A stretch of DNA of 64,000 bases from Trichomonas vaginalis G3 (taxonomy: Eukaryota; Parabasalia; Trichomonadida; Trichomonadidae). Of the stretch, positions 37,777 to 46,646 are shown piece by piece (position 1 is the stretch's first letter; every line of letters begins with the position of its first letter). The notes beneath the pieces are model-generated. The model saw only the letters and a list, made by a program, of their open reading frames with translations. It had not been told where the DNA came from and searched no databases. The translations under genes and the position numbers were made by a program. The stretch spans positions 1,674,001-1,738,000 of the forward strand of contig NC_067203.1 of the NCBI RefSeq assembly GCF_026262505.1, read 5' to 3'.

Positions 37777-38682
37777 GACAAATTATTTGGAAAAGAGTTA
37801 CAAGAGATATTCAAAAGGGATAGCTTATGGAGACTAACATCTGTAAATGCTGTTAGTCAACAGGTAAACAATTATCTTGTTAATAATAACCTATTTTCAA
37901 ACTACGCGGGTGAATCTCCTGTTTACTTTACTAAATCATCAACAAATGTTTTCATTGAATCTTCAGTATTCGACACTGTTTCAACAACTAATTCAGGATC
38001 ATGCTTATATCTTGATCCAGTTAATTCATGCAAACAAAAATCTATTTGTTGTACTGATTGTTGTTCAAATACTAAAGCTCATTACTGTTATGTTACTATC
38101 AAACCCACTCAAAATTCATCTAATTGGGCAGAATTAATTTCAATTTTCAATTGTCATCGACAACCGACTAAACCAGATGTCATGCATCACATGAATGGAA
38201 ACATTGATATAAAATATATAAATAGTTCTTCTAACTCTGTTTATGAAACTGCATCTGCCTACATTCGTGAAGGAATTGCCACTTCAAATATTTCATATTC
38301 TAATTGTCTAGCAAATGATTATTCTATACATGGTGTTGTGAGATTAATTAGTAAACCAAAACTTCAAAATATAAATTTTGTTAATAATGCGTGCCAAAAT
38401 GGGTATATTATCGATGGAAATGAAAGAAACATTTTCCTTTCTTCTTGTGTGTTTTATAGAAATAGTGCAATTTCATTATCCCCATCAACATTAAGTTTGC
38501 AACTCTGTTCATTTGAACAAAACTCTTTCGAATCTGTGCAGCCATATGTTCCATATTCTGGAACTCATCTCTTTTATCTTAATGATGATTGTCGCCTTCA
38601 AAACATTTTTGATATTTGCAGCAGTGTTTATCCTATAAGTAACACATTTGTGTTAACCTTTCTTCAATTGTTGCTTAATTAA
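37777..38682 (+). pseudogene. Fragment of a beta-helix-like cysteine-containing surface protein
   Basis: One frame is open from 37777 to a TAA at 38680-38682 (301 codons) but has no ATG in its first part; the first in-frame ATG is at 38182. The reading (…NYAGESPVYFTKSSTNVFIE, SSVFDTVSTTNSGSCLYLDP, CCTDCCSN…, ISYSNCLANDYSIHG, IFLSSCVFYRNSAIS) has short strand-turn repeats with Asn, Ser and Cys at regular places. This is typical of right-handed parallel beta-helix surface proteins of trichomonads. There is no signal peptide at the start and no membrane anchor at the end, so both ends seem lost. I infer a truncated gene copy; the 86-codon frame at 37877 is a shadow. Confidence 0.6.
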
Positions 38683-39141
38683 ATCCCATTCAATAAATCC
38701 AGATCGGTAAATATGATTTTTTTTTTCATTTTTCTGATTTGATCTCTTAATCTTTGCCTTGCTTATATCTTATAATAATTCATCTAAGCTTATTAAGCTT
38801 GAGTATAAATATGATTGGTAAACTAAGGATTTAAATTGAAAGTTTGCCTAAATTTTCAAACAATGAAATGAATACGATCAGATAAAAGTATAAAAATCGA
38901 ATAAATATTAATTGTTAGAGTTTCTGATACCAAGGTATTTCATTGAGCTTCACGATGCAGTCCAGGAATGGTGAATTCTAAAACGGTAAGCAACCGCTTT
39001 AATCGTTTTCATTTCATATCACATGGCTGTAAACTAATCCACTTTTTGCAACCTTACTTTTCTGGAACTTTTGAATGTAAATAGCTGCAATCGTGCAATT
39101 ATTTAATTTTTACCATTATTTGAGAATTATTGTGAATTCTG
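38683..39141. other. Intergenic, nothing recognised
   Basis: AT-rich spacer. The in-frame ATG at 39093 lies before the predicted transcription start of the next gene. Confidence 0.5.
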
Positions 39142-39151
39142 TCACTTTTTC
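39142..39151 (+). promoter_or_regulatory. Trichomonad initiator (Inr)
   Basis: TCACTTTTTC with the start base at A39144, 12 bases before ATG 39156. It fixes the start of the following gene, because the upstream ATG would lie outside the mRNA. Confidence 0.7.
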
Positions 39152-39155
39152 AAAG

Positions 39156-39818
39156 ATGTTTTTAACTTTAATTTCTTCTGTTTCATGCGATATTTCCGAG
39201 AATGCATATCCAGTTTTTAAAGGAAACTGGTCTGTTAAATCAGAATATCTATTTAATAACACAAAACAAGAAAATTCCTATTATATTCATTGCGATCAAT
39301 TTAGGGATAACGAAAACTATCTCACGTTCTCAGTCAAAGATATAAATGAATCAACAGAAGTAATTGATAAATTTAATATTCGTTTTACTTCAAATGGTAG
39401 ATTTAGATTTTCGGTTGCTGAAGATAACTCTCAAGATTATATCAAAGTTGATTTATTTTATAATATAAGACCGCATGCCAGTGCTACAGGAGTTTATAAT
39501 GAAGATTATATTTACAATCTTGATGTTATTACTTTTAAGAAGATTCAATTAACTGTTTTCAATCAAAGAACAGGAGAATTATATGTCTGGAATCTTTTCA
39601 AGATCCTAGAACCACAAGTTAATTTGTTTGAAAAATATAGATTTTTCTTTTATGCAGGAATTCTGTTTATTATTACTAATCTTGCATCTCAGACTGCAAT
39701 TAAGAGATACGAGAAGAAAATGCGAGCTCAGCAACAAGCCCGTCCAAAACCAAAACAAAATACTCCAAACAATAAAGATAATAAAGCCAAAACACCTTCT
39801 AAACCAAAAACTGAATAA
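39156..39818 (+). CDS. Type I membrane protein of the secretory pathway, unrecognised
   Basis: A 220-residue protein. Signal peptide MFLTLISSVSC is followed by a luminal or external beta-rich domain (about 15-165) with N-glycosylation sites (NWS, NNT, NES). One transmembrane helix lies at about 170-190 (FFFYAGILFIITNLASQT). The cytosolic tail is basic, about 30 residues, rich in Lys, Pro, Gln and Asn. Topology and size resemble small ER proteins such as TRAP or EMC subunits, but no diagnostic motif is seen and I do not name it. The longer frame from 39093 is rejected because a clean initiator lies between that ATG and 39156. A lysine-rich tail would suit contact with ribosomes or coat proteins, as inference only. 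Confidence 0.7.
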   Translation: MFLTLISSVSCDISENAYPVFKGNWSVKSEYLFNNTKQENSYYIHCDQFRDNENYLTFSVKDINESTEVIDKFNIRFTSNGRFRFSVAEDNSQDYIKVDLFYNIRPHASATGVYNEDYIYNLDVITFKKIQLTVFNQRTGELYVWNLFKILEPQVNLFEKYRFFFYAGILFIITNLASQTAIKRYEKKMRAQQQARPKPKQNTPNNKDNKAKTPSKPKTE

Positions 39819-40089
39819 AGATATATACTATATTATGCTATTAATTTAAAATAATTTTATATTTTTTTTATATTAATCCGAAATAATAGTGTTTACACAT
39901 AATTCAAGAAATACATGATAACCGTAATAGACATGGCCTTGTTATCATTTGTAAATTTGATACCTCAAAAAAATGTTAAGGAAAATACAAAAATTATATA
40001 AGCCATGATTTAATTTGTTGGAGTTATATTTAAAAAGTTATGTAAAATTCAAATTAAAATAAAAACAAATTTTATTTCTATAATATAAT

Positions 40090-42105
40090 TTAATTGGTGT
40101 TGGTTAACGTATTAAGTTTGTTAAGTAAAAGGTTGTGTGTTGTGTTCTGAAAGTCCTTTTCTTGTTCAAATGACTGTTCTAAATCTGAAATTTCTTTTTT
40201 CAGAGATTCGATATCAGGAACTGGCTGAGAGCTTAAAATTTGCAATTTTTGGGCTAAATCCTGGGATTTCTGTGTCAATTGCTTCGATGTTTCCTCTAAA
40301 TTTTTAATATTATTCAAATAATTTGCTTTCAACTCTTTATTTTTGCCGATTTCGGTTGTCAAAAACTCCAGTTCCTTTGTGAGCTTCTCAATTTCTTGAT
40401 TTTCTTCCTGTTCGTTTGGATCGTCGTTTTCGTCGACAACTTTCATTTCTTTCAGCTTCTGAGAGTAGATCTTAGCCTGTTCAGCTGCAACCATACCTTT
40501 GTATGTTGTCAAATCAGTAGCTTTTTCCATTTTTTGGATTAAATTTTTCGGATCGATGGAAATTGGCTGATTTTCATAAGAAATGTTCAATAACGATGTA
40601 TCAAGAGTTGTTATTACGGGATCTTCGAACTCATTGACTGCTCTTAATATTCCATTCAATCTATAAGCGCATTCAAGTGTTGGATCTTCTCCTAAAGGCT
40701 CTACATCAGTAATACTGGAGTTTGTGTCTTCATCTGATTCGTTATCGTTGAACTCTTCCACTTTGTTTCGTCTTTCAATGAAATTTACCATTGATTGCGG
40801 TAATTTATCAGCAACAGTGAGTCTAAAGTCTTCTATGAATGCTGTATCAAACTCTGGGCGTTCGAATTTCTTGTTATTTTGCTTGGATTCGCGTTTTTGG
40901 TGAAAATCATCAAATTGTTTTTCGGAAATAATGGCTTTATACGACTCTGCTGCTGACAGACGTTCTGCTTCTGGTATGTATTCACCACTTTTGTCAATAA
41001 GTTCTTGAATTGAGTGATTAAACTTTGTTATCGAATTATCAACGACGGGTCTCTTAAGAGATTGGATTTTTGGCACGGATCCTGATACGCATGACTCTAT
41101 GGAATGTAGGAATTGATTTTCCATTGATTCCAAGTTTGTATTTAAATTAATTTTATTTTCATCGAGAAATTGTTTGAAATTTATAGTCAATTGTGAAAGT
41201 ATGTCGCTATTATCTTCCGTTTCATGTTGTTTGATGTGTAATGGCTCGATTTCGCCTAAGGAATTCATAGATCTGATTCTTGAAAGTAAATATTCTTCGT
41301 ATTTGGACAAATCTTTAATGGAAGTCTTTTGATTATCGAGTACTTTGTATAAATTTTCGAAAGAACTTATTTGATCGTCATAAACTGACTCTGCAAATTG
41401 TCCTGAGTGTTTTAAGCTGTTTATGAAAGAAATAATCTGTGATCTTATATCTTGTATTGAACTAGCTTCTGTTTCTTCTATAGGAAGTTCTGTTTCTGTT
41501 AGAGTTGGAGAATTTCCAAAATTAAAATTGAAATTCCCTGAAAATTTTGTAAGTTCTGCATTAATTTCTTGTTCTTCACCATCAAGTATTGATTCATATG
41601 TATTCTGTGAATGTTTTTTATCACTAATTGACGATAAAATATCTATTTCTATGTCAGCTTTCTGAATTAAAGTATAAAACTGATTCAAAACTTCTTGGTA
41701 TTCGTTTTCATCAAAGTACTGTGTTTCATTCTCGAGATTACTGCAAATTTGTTCAATTTGATTTTTAATTTCAGAAATTAATTGGGGTGAAACGTTGTCT
41801 GTTGATGTCTGTGGCATGCAATTATTAGAATTATCAATTGCATTTCGCAATTCATTCATTGATTGAATTTGCCTCTTCAGCCATTGACATTTTTGGTTAT
41901 TTTCGTCAATTATTGCGTGTAAATCTGAATTTGATTCTTTGAGAGAGTTGTATTGTTCTTGTAGATGCTTTGCTTTTGGAAATAAATCTTCAATCTTTTT
42001 TGCTGATTCTTCTGCTGGCTTTTCAAGTTCATTAATAGCATTAATAGAGTTTTGTAATTCAAATTTAACTTGTTCTGTGACCATTCCATCATAAGGAAAG
42101 ATCAT
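40090..42105 (-). CDS. Long coiled-coil protein, unrecognised
   Basis: A protein of about 671 residues from the first ATG in frame (42103-42105, MIFPYDGMVTEQ). The open frame reaches a TTG at 42165. Coiled-coil helices dominate: about 10-90 (EESAKKIEDLFPKAKHL), several short helices in the middle separated by acidic, Asn/Ser-rich linkers (DNESDEDTNSS), and a strong coiled coil at the end (NEQEENQEIEKLTKELEFL…). There is no signal, membrane span or known catalytic motif. Kinetochore, cytoskeletal and intraflagellar-transport proteins look like this, but nothing allows a choice. The gene is head-to-head with 42728-43765 across about 620 bp. Confidence 0.7.
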   Translation of the reverse strand: MIFPYDGMVTEQVKFELQNSINAINELEKPAEESAKKIEDLFPKAKHLQEQYNSLKESNSDLHAIIDENNQKCQWLKRQIQSMNELRNAIDNSNNCMPQTSTDNVSPQLISEIKNQIEQICSNLENETQYFDENEYQEVLNQFYTLIQKADIEIDILSSISDKKHSQNTYESILDGEEQEINAELTKFSGNFNFNFGNSPTLTETELPIEETEASSIQDIRSQIISFINSLKHSGQFAESVYDDQISSFENLYKVLDNQKTSIKDLSKYEEYLLSRIRSMNSLGEIEPLHIKQHETEDNSDILSQLTINFKQFLDENKINLNTNLESMENQFLHSIESCVSGSVPKIQSLKRPVVDNSITKFNHSIQELIDKSGEYIPEAERLSAAESYKAIISEKQFDDFHQKRESKQNNKKFERPEFDTAFIEDFRLTVADKLPQSMVNFIERRNKVEEFNDNESDEDTNSSITDVEPLGEDPTLECAYRLNGILRAVNEFEDPVITTLDTSLLNISYENQPISIDPKNLIQKMEKATDLTTYKGMVAAEQAKIYSQKLKEMKVVDENDDPNEQEENQEIEKLTKELEFLTTEIGKNKELKANYLNNIKNLEETSKQLTQKSQDLAQKLQILSSQPVPDIESLKKEISDLEQSFEQEKDFQNTTHNLLLNKLNTLTNTN

Positions 42106-42727
42106 TTTTTCGACAAGTTTTTTTAGTTTCGAATTTTTTTTTCTAAGTCCTATCAATGATGTCAATTAGATAAAAGAAATTAAAAGAACAGTCAATAGGG
42201 TGTATAATATATCCTTTCTGCCTCAAATTTGATCGCATTAAATCTTATTATGGGTACAATAACGCTTTTGACAGTTCAGGAACTAAGAGTATAATTATTG
42301 TCATTATTTTGTTAGATCTCCTCATTGACTACTCAAAATTGATGGATATTAAAGAGATATATCTAGAATAATATTATAAATCATACATTCAAAGCATGCG
42401 CATGATTTATGCATCGAGTATTCTCTTATTCCATTGACGAATGGATTTCATAGAAATATATTTTGAAACTTTCAAATATAAGCAAATCTTTCATAGCTAT
42501 TTAAGCGAACATTAAAGTGCGATGTAGATTTCAATAATTTGGTATTGTTATATCTCCAATTCCATTATGAGTCCATTCTACCGCGATTATTATTCCATTT
42601 TTGATTAGTAGTTAGATATTTGGATGTCTTAAAGTTTTATTTGCATGTGTCTAAATCTCCTTTGCATGAAATAAATTTGAGAGGAAATGATAAATCTTTT
42701 TCTATTCAATTTCATAAATACGTTTTT
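42106..42727. other. Divergent intergenic region
   Basis: It lies between two divergently transcribed genes, so it should hold both promoters. AT-rich; the TTCAATTTCATAAATAC stretch near 42708 may be an initiator for the plus-strand gene. Confidence 0.4.
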
Positions 42728-43765
42728 ATGTCTGCCCCTCCGAGTTCTCTCGGGGAGAGTAATACAATTTCAGAAATATTGATACCTGATGACTTCTTTA
42801 AGTACCAGCTTGAGTCACAGACAGAAATTCGGCATTTGATTGATGATATTTTGGCAAAAAGTCTTTTTATCGCTAGAAAACATGAGTTAATGAATGAAAA
42901 AAGCAAATACGCTGCAAAAACAATTGCTCAGGAACTCCTTTTGAATGCAACTGCCGCGGCATTTACTTTAGATACAGAAATTACAGATATTGATGCGGAT
43001 GAAGACATAGAATTACCAAAACCAGATCAATGGTGTAGTGGTGTTATCCCTCTTATCACTCCGGATTCGATTAATTTCAGAACTACAGTTTTACCAGAAA
43101 GAAATAATCCTCATGTCAATTTGCCAAAGCCACAGAAGAAAGAACCTGCTGCAACTCCATCCCAAAATCAGCCAAAGCAAACTTCTCAGCAGTCATCGCC
43201 TTCGAGACCTCAAAAACTTACAAAAGAAATGAAAACTCCAACAATGTCTAAACAGGATGCAACTCGCTCCAGGTCAATGTTATCACAAAGCTATATCAAA
43301 GCGAATATTACGCCTGCAACTCAAATTCTTAAAGCATTTGAAATATCCAAGAAACAAACGCAAGGATCCGGTCGAAACTTTACAGTGGATCAAGAGAACA
43401 ACATAATACCTATCCACGATCCCAAGCAGCTAGCCAACGTGTTGATTGTACCAAGAATTGCCGCAAAACGATCAAAACCTGAAGAAGTTGTTGCTCAGCC
43501 ACGAAAATACAAGCCTCCACCTCCGATGACCAGGATCAGTAACAAGAAGAAAAAGGCTGTTTCGAAGCTTATTAGCCCCGATCAGCCGATATTTGACGAA
43601 GATATTCCGGATTACTCGCTAGACAAGATAGCTGTGAACCCTGGCGTTACTATAAAAGATGGCCAGAATGTAAGGAATATTCCGAAGCCAGAAGTTGAAG
43701 ATAAAATTACAAAAGCTCAATATGACGAATATATTAAGACTTTGAAAGCTTCACAAGATGTTTGA
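42728..43765 (+). CDS. C2orf81-like (DUF4639) protein, probable flagellar/basal-body protein
   Basis: A 345-residue protein from ATG 42728 (MSAPPSSLGESNT). The longer frame from 42620 begins with TTG and has no ATG. Residues about 25-110 (EIRHLIDDILAKSLFIARKH, YAAKTIAQELLLNATAAAFT, DADEDIELPKPDQWCSGVIP) follow the order of the C2orf81/DUF4639 domain: a helical pair, an acidic stretch, then 'DxWxxGxxPV'. The remainder is disordered, rich in Pro, Gln, Lys and Ser, with a basic stretch KKKKAVSKL. C2orf81 relatives are found mainly in organisms with cilia, so a flagellar or basal-body role is plausible. The assignment is from memory of the family pattern and should be treated as tentative. Confidence 0.5.
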   Translation: MSAPPSSLGESNTISEILIPDDFFKYQLESQTEIRHLIDDILAKSLFIARKHELMNEKSKYAAKTIAQELLLNATAAAFTLDTEITDIDADEDIELPKPDQWCSGVIPLITPDSINFRTTVLPERNNPHVNLPKPQKKEPAATPSQNQPKQTSQQSSPSRPQKLTKEMKTPTMSKQDATRSRSMLSQSYIKANITPATQILKAFEISKKQTQGSGRNFTVDQENNIIPIHDPKQLANVLIVPRIAAKRSKPEEVVAQPRKYKPPPPMTRISNKKKKAVSKLISPDQPIFDEDIPDYSLDKIAVNPGVTIKDGQNVRNIPKPEVEDKITKAQYDEYIKTLKASQDV

Positions 43766-44168
43766 ATAAAAATTGTTTGTTATGTTATTATATATCTTTG
43801 TTTGTTTTTGATTTACATAATTTTTTTATTTTTCCAGCAATTTTTATACAAGAATCGATCACATTACAGATTTGGATCTAAATAATTAAGGAAAAAAACA
43901 GCACTTAATTCAATTGATAAAAGAATATTTATTATCAATTGAATTAAATTAATATCTAGTCATATCTTGATATTATTACCATTGTTGCAAAATATCTTTA
44001 TTGTGGTGCTAAATAACACGTTGAACAACCTCCGAAATCATTATTTTATCACGTAATTGCCAAAATAATTTTGTAAAAAAATATTGTTAAACAATAGTTC
44101 AATAAAGATTTCAATTTTAATCAAAATCCGCATAATAGTAAGAAACAAAAATATTAAAAACAATGATA
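43766..44168. other. Intergenic with a perfect 16-bp palindrome
   Basis: TTAATTCAATTGATAA (43905-43920), an 11-base loop, then the exact inverted copy (43932-43947). The same bases (ACAGCACTT…GAATATTTATTATCAATTG) echo the 3' end of the ankyrin gene at 10060-10105, so this may be a tiny ankyrin-gene remnant turned palindrome. Confidence 0.5.
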
Positions 44169-46646
44169 TTACAAGAATAATTCAACTGCTTCTTCATAAT
44201 CTTGTCTGAAAACATCGTCAGTATCATCTGCTGCAAATGATTCACTCCATAATGGATTATCCATTGTGACATCTGTTTGCGGACACGATGTTGTCTGAAT
44301 GACTGTTTCGACATCCATCTCGTGAGATTGACTTTCTTCTTCCTCTTCCTCATCTTCAGCTCCTTTCTTGTAGTGAATAATGAGAACAATGATTATAATG
44401 AGAACGATTAAGAATAGGATTCCACTTCCGATTCCAATATACATATAAAGATTCTTCTTATTCTTATTCGATGTAGTCTGTCCGTTACCTGAGTCGATCT
44501 TAGCGTTGTTTGTTTGAGATGTTGTTGATTGTGGTGTTGATTCACTAGGTGTGATGAAAGGAGTAAAGAAAGGTGTTTCGAATGCTGTTTCTTTCTCTGT
44601 CATGAATGGTGTGTCGTATGGTGTATTGAAAGCTGTTTCTTGTTCTGTGTAGAAAGGTGTTTCGAATACTGTCTCTTCTTCGGTCATGAATGGTGTGTCG
44701 TATGGTGTATTGAATGCTGTTTCGTCTGCGGTAGAGAATGGTGTTTCGAAAACTGTTTCATGTTCTGTCATGAAAGGTGTATCGAAAGGAGTGATATGTG
44801 CTGTTTCAAATTGTGATTCGAAAGGTGTGTTGAATGGTGTTTCGAATACAGTTTCCTTTTCTGTAACAACAGGAGTATCGAATGGTGTCTGATCTGATGT
44901 CGAGAATGGTGTATCATATGGTGTTTCGAATGCTGTTTCTTTTTCTGTGATCAGAGGAGAGTCGAATGGTGTTTGATCGGACGTTAAGAATGGAGTATCA
45001 TATGGAGTTTCATCTGAAGTCAAGAAAGGTGTATAATATGGAGTTTCAAATGCTGTTGATTCTGCAGTGATAAATGGAGTTTCAAAAATAGTTTCTTGAG
45101 ATGTGATGAATGGAGTATATGAAACTGTTTCGAATGGAGTCTCATGAGCTGTTGAGAAAGGAGATTCAAACTGTGTGACATAAGGTGTTTCATGTGCTGT
45201 TGAATATAATGTTTCAAAAGGTGTTTCTGAAAATGTCTGGTGCTCTGTCATATAAGGTGTAATATATGGTGTTTCATGTTCTGTGAGATATGGTGTATCA
45301 AATGGTGTTTCTGAAAATGTTTCTTGTTCTGTGATATAAGGTGTGATATATGGTGTTTCATATGCTGTTGAATATGGTGTTTCGAAAACTGTTTCATATG
45401 GTGTCTCTTGTTCTGTTAAATATGGTGAATCAAATGGTGTTTCATGGGCTGTAGAATATGCTGTTTCGAATGGTGTTTCTGATAATGTTTGATGTTCGGT
45501 GAGATATGGTGTTTCGAATAATGTGTATGATGCTGTCATATATGCTGTTGTGAAAGGTGTATCGAATGGAGTATCAACAGGCGTGTTCATCATTGTTTGG
45601 AATGCAGTTAAGTATGGTGTTGATACTGGTGTGATGAGAGGTGTTGTCTGAGGTGTTGGAACAGGAGTATTTAATGGCATGCATCGACCATTCCACAAAA
45701 CTTTGCCTGATGGACATGATGTGCATCGTGATGCACCTGCACCATCACATGTCTTACAACTGCTATCACATTTAGAACATGTTCCTTTTCCTGTATCATA
45801 TGTTGCATCTGGTGTTTTATCACATGATAAGTAGCACTTTCGATCATACAACTTCTTCCCTGAATTACACTGATCACATGTTGATGCACTTGAACAAGCA
45901 TAACAATAATCCATGCAATAAAACTCGGTTTCAACAGAAAAGCATCCATGTCCTGTGTAATTAGTTTTGCTTCCATCTTTTACGCTTGCACCTCGAACCA
46001 TTGAATTATTAACGTATGAAGATCCACCATAACCACAAGCTACGGTATCAGATTGGTATAAATAAGTTCCTTTCCCTCCCGGACCTCCACGCCACCCACC
46101 ACCACCACCGGCCCCAGGAGTTGTAGCACTTTTTTCTCCATCACCTCCTTTCCTTGAGCTGCCATGTTCATTCATCTTGGCATTATTGTAACTTAGAAAA
46201 TAGCCAACACCACCTGCATTACCACCTTTATATCTGCCACAACCTCCAGAGCCAGCTCCGGCAAGCATGATGATAGAACCTGTATTTTTTACCTTAACTT
46301 CACTATATCCTCCTCCACTTCCAGAAAAATCACCACCAAAAGAACCAACCATCCAATCATTACCACCATTTCCACCACCAGGTTTTCCGCCTATGGCAGC
46401 TCTTTCACAATCTCCATATATCATCTCCCCAACGTTTACGACAATATAATGGCCGCCTTTAACATCAATTGATCCAGAAATTTGAGCTCCATTTCCACCA
46501 TAACCTGCATGTTTCCATTGTTTACAGCCACGACCTCCATTGGCTCCTTGGATTGTAATTTTATGGCGGCCTGCAGCCAAATACACTTCTTTATTTCTTT
46601 CTGAGATACAACTCCATGGAATTGTTACAGATAGGAAAAACAACAT
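44169..46646 (-). CDS. Glycine-rich, cysteine-rich, Thr/Pro-repeat surface protein
   Basis: An 825-residue type I membrane protein. Signal peptide about 1-14. A glycine-rich ALK/LTK-like domain spans about 20-240 (GANGGRGCKQW, MLAGAGSGGCG, GAGGGGGWRGGPGGKG). A furin-like cysteine-rich region follows at about 243-330 (YCYACSSASTCDQC, CSKCDSSCKTCDG). Then about 370 residues of imperfect repeats on TPFxT/TPYxTEHET/SETPFET themes form a Thr/Pro/Glu stalk. The DNA there (about 44530-45660) is a degenerate minisatellite with a 24/36-base rhythm. One transmembrane helix (about 733-758) leads into a 65-residue acidic tail with EEEEEE and DNPLWSESFAADDTDDVF. NPx(Y/F/W) tails occur in trichomonad BspA-type proteins and suggest endocytic sorting or signalling. 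It is probably a surface adhesin-like molecule. TCAATTTATTTTTATTAAATG on the minus strand may be the initiator. Confidence 0.85.
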   Translation of the reverse strand: MLFFLSVTIPWSCISERNKEVYLAAGRHKITIQGANGGRGCKQWKHAGYGGNGAQISGSIDVKGGHYIVVNVGEMIYGDCERAAIGGKPGGGNGGNDWMVGSFGGDFSGSGGGYSEVKVKNTGSIIMLAGAGSGGCGRYKGGNAGGVGYFLSYNNAKMNEHGSSRKGGDGEKSATTPGAGGGGGWRGGPGGKGTYLYQSDTVACGYGGSSYVNNSMVRGASVKDGSKTNYTGHGCFSVETEFYCMDYCYACSSASTCDQCNSGKKLYDRKCYLSCDKTPDATYDTGKGTCSKCDSSCKTCDGAGASRCTSCPSGKVLWNGRCMPLNTPVPTPQTTPLITPVSTPYLTAFQTMMNTPVDTPFDTPFTTAYMTASYTLFETPYLTEHQTLSETPFETAYSTAHETPFDSPYLTEQETPYETVFETPYSTAYETPYITPYITEQETFSETPFDTPYLTEHETPYITPYMTEHQTFSETPFETLYSTAHETPYVTQFESPFSTAHETPFETVSYTPFITSQETIFETPFITAESTAFETPYYTPFLTSDETPYDTPFLTSDQTPFDSPLITEKETAFETPYDTPFSTSDQTPFDTPVVTEKETVFETPFNTPFESQFETAHITPFDTPFMTEHETVFETPFSTADETAFNTPYDTPFMTEEETVFETPFYTEQETAFNTPYDTPFMTEKETAFETPFFTPFITPSESTPQSTTSQTNNAKIDSGNGQTTSNKNKKNLYMYIGIGSGILFLIVLIIIIVLIIHYKKGAEDEEEEEESQSHEMDVETVIQTTSCPQTDVTMDNPLWSESFAADDTDDVFRQDYEEAVELFL

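Noticed and set aside
39093-39155. Upstream ATG at 39093 as the start of the type I membrane protein
   Set aside because: A strong initiator at 39142 places transcription start after this ATG, and the later ATG begins a clean signal peptide.
44686-44892. Antisense frame with GVSNGV-type repeats
   Set aside because: It is the reverse reading of the Thr/Pro repeat stalk of the surface protein gene.
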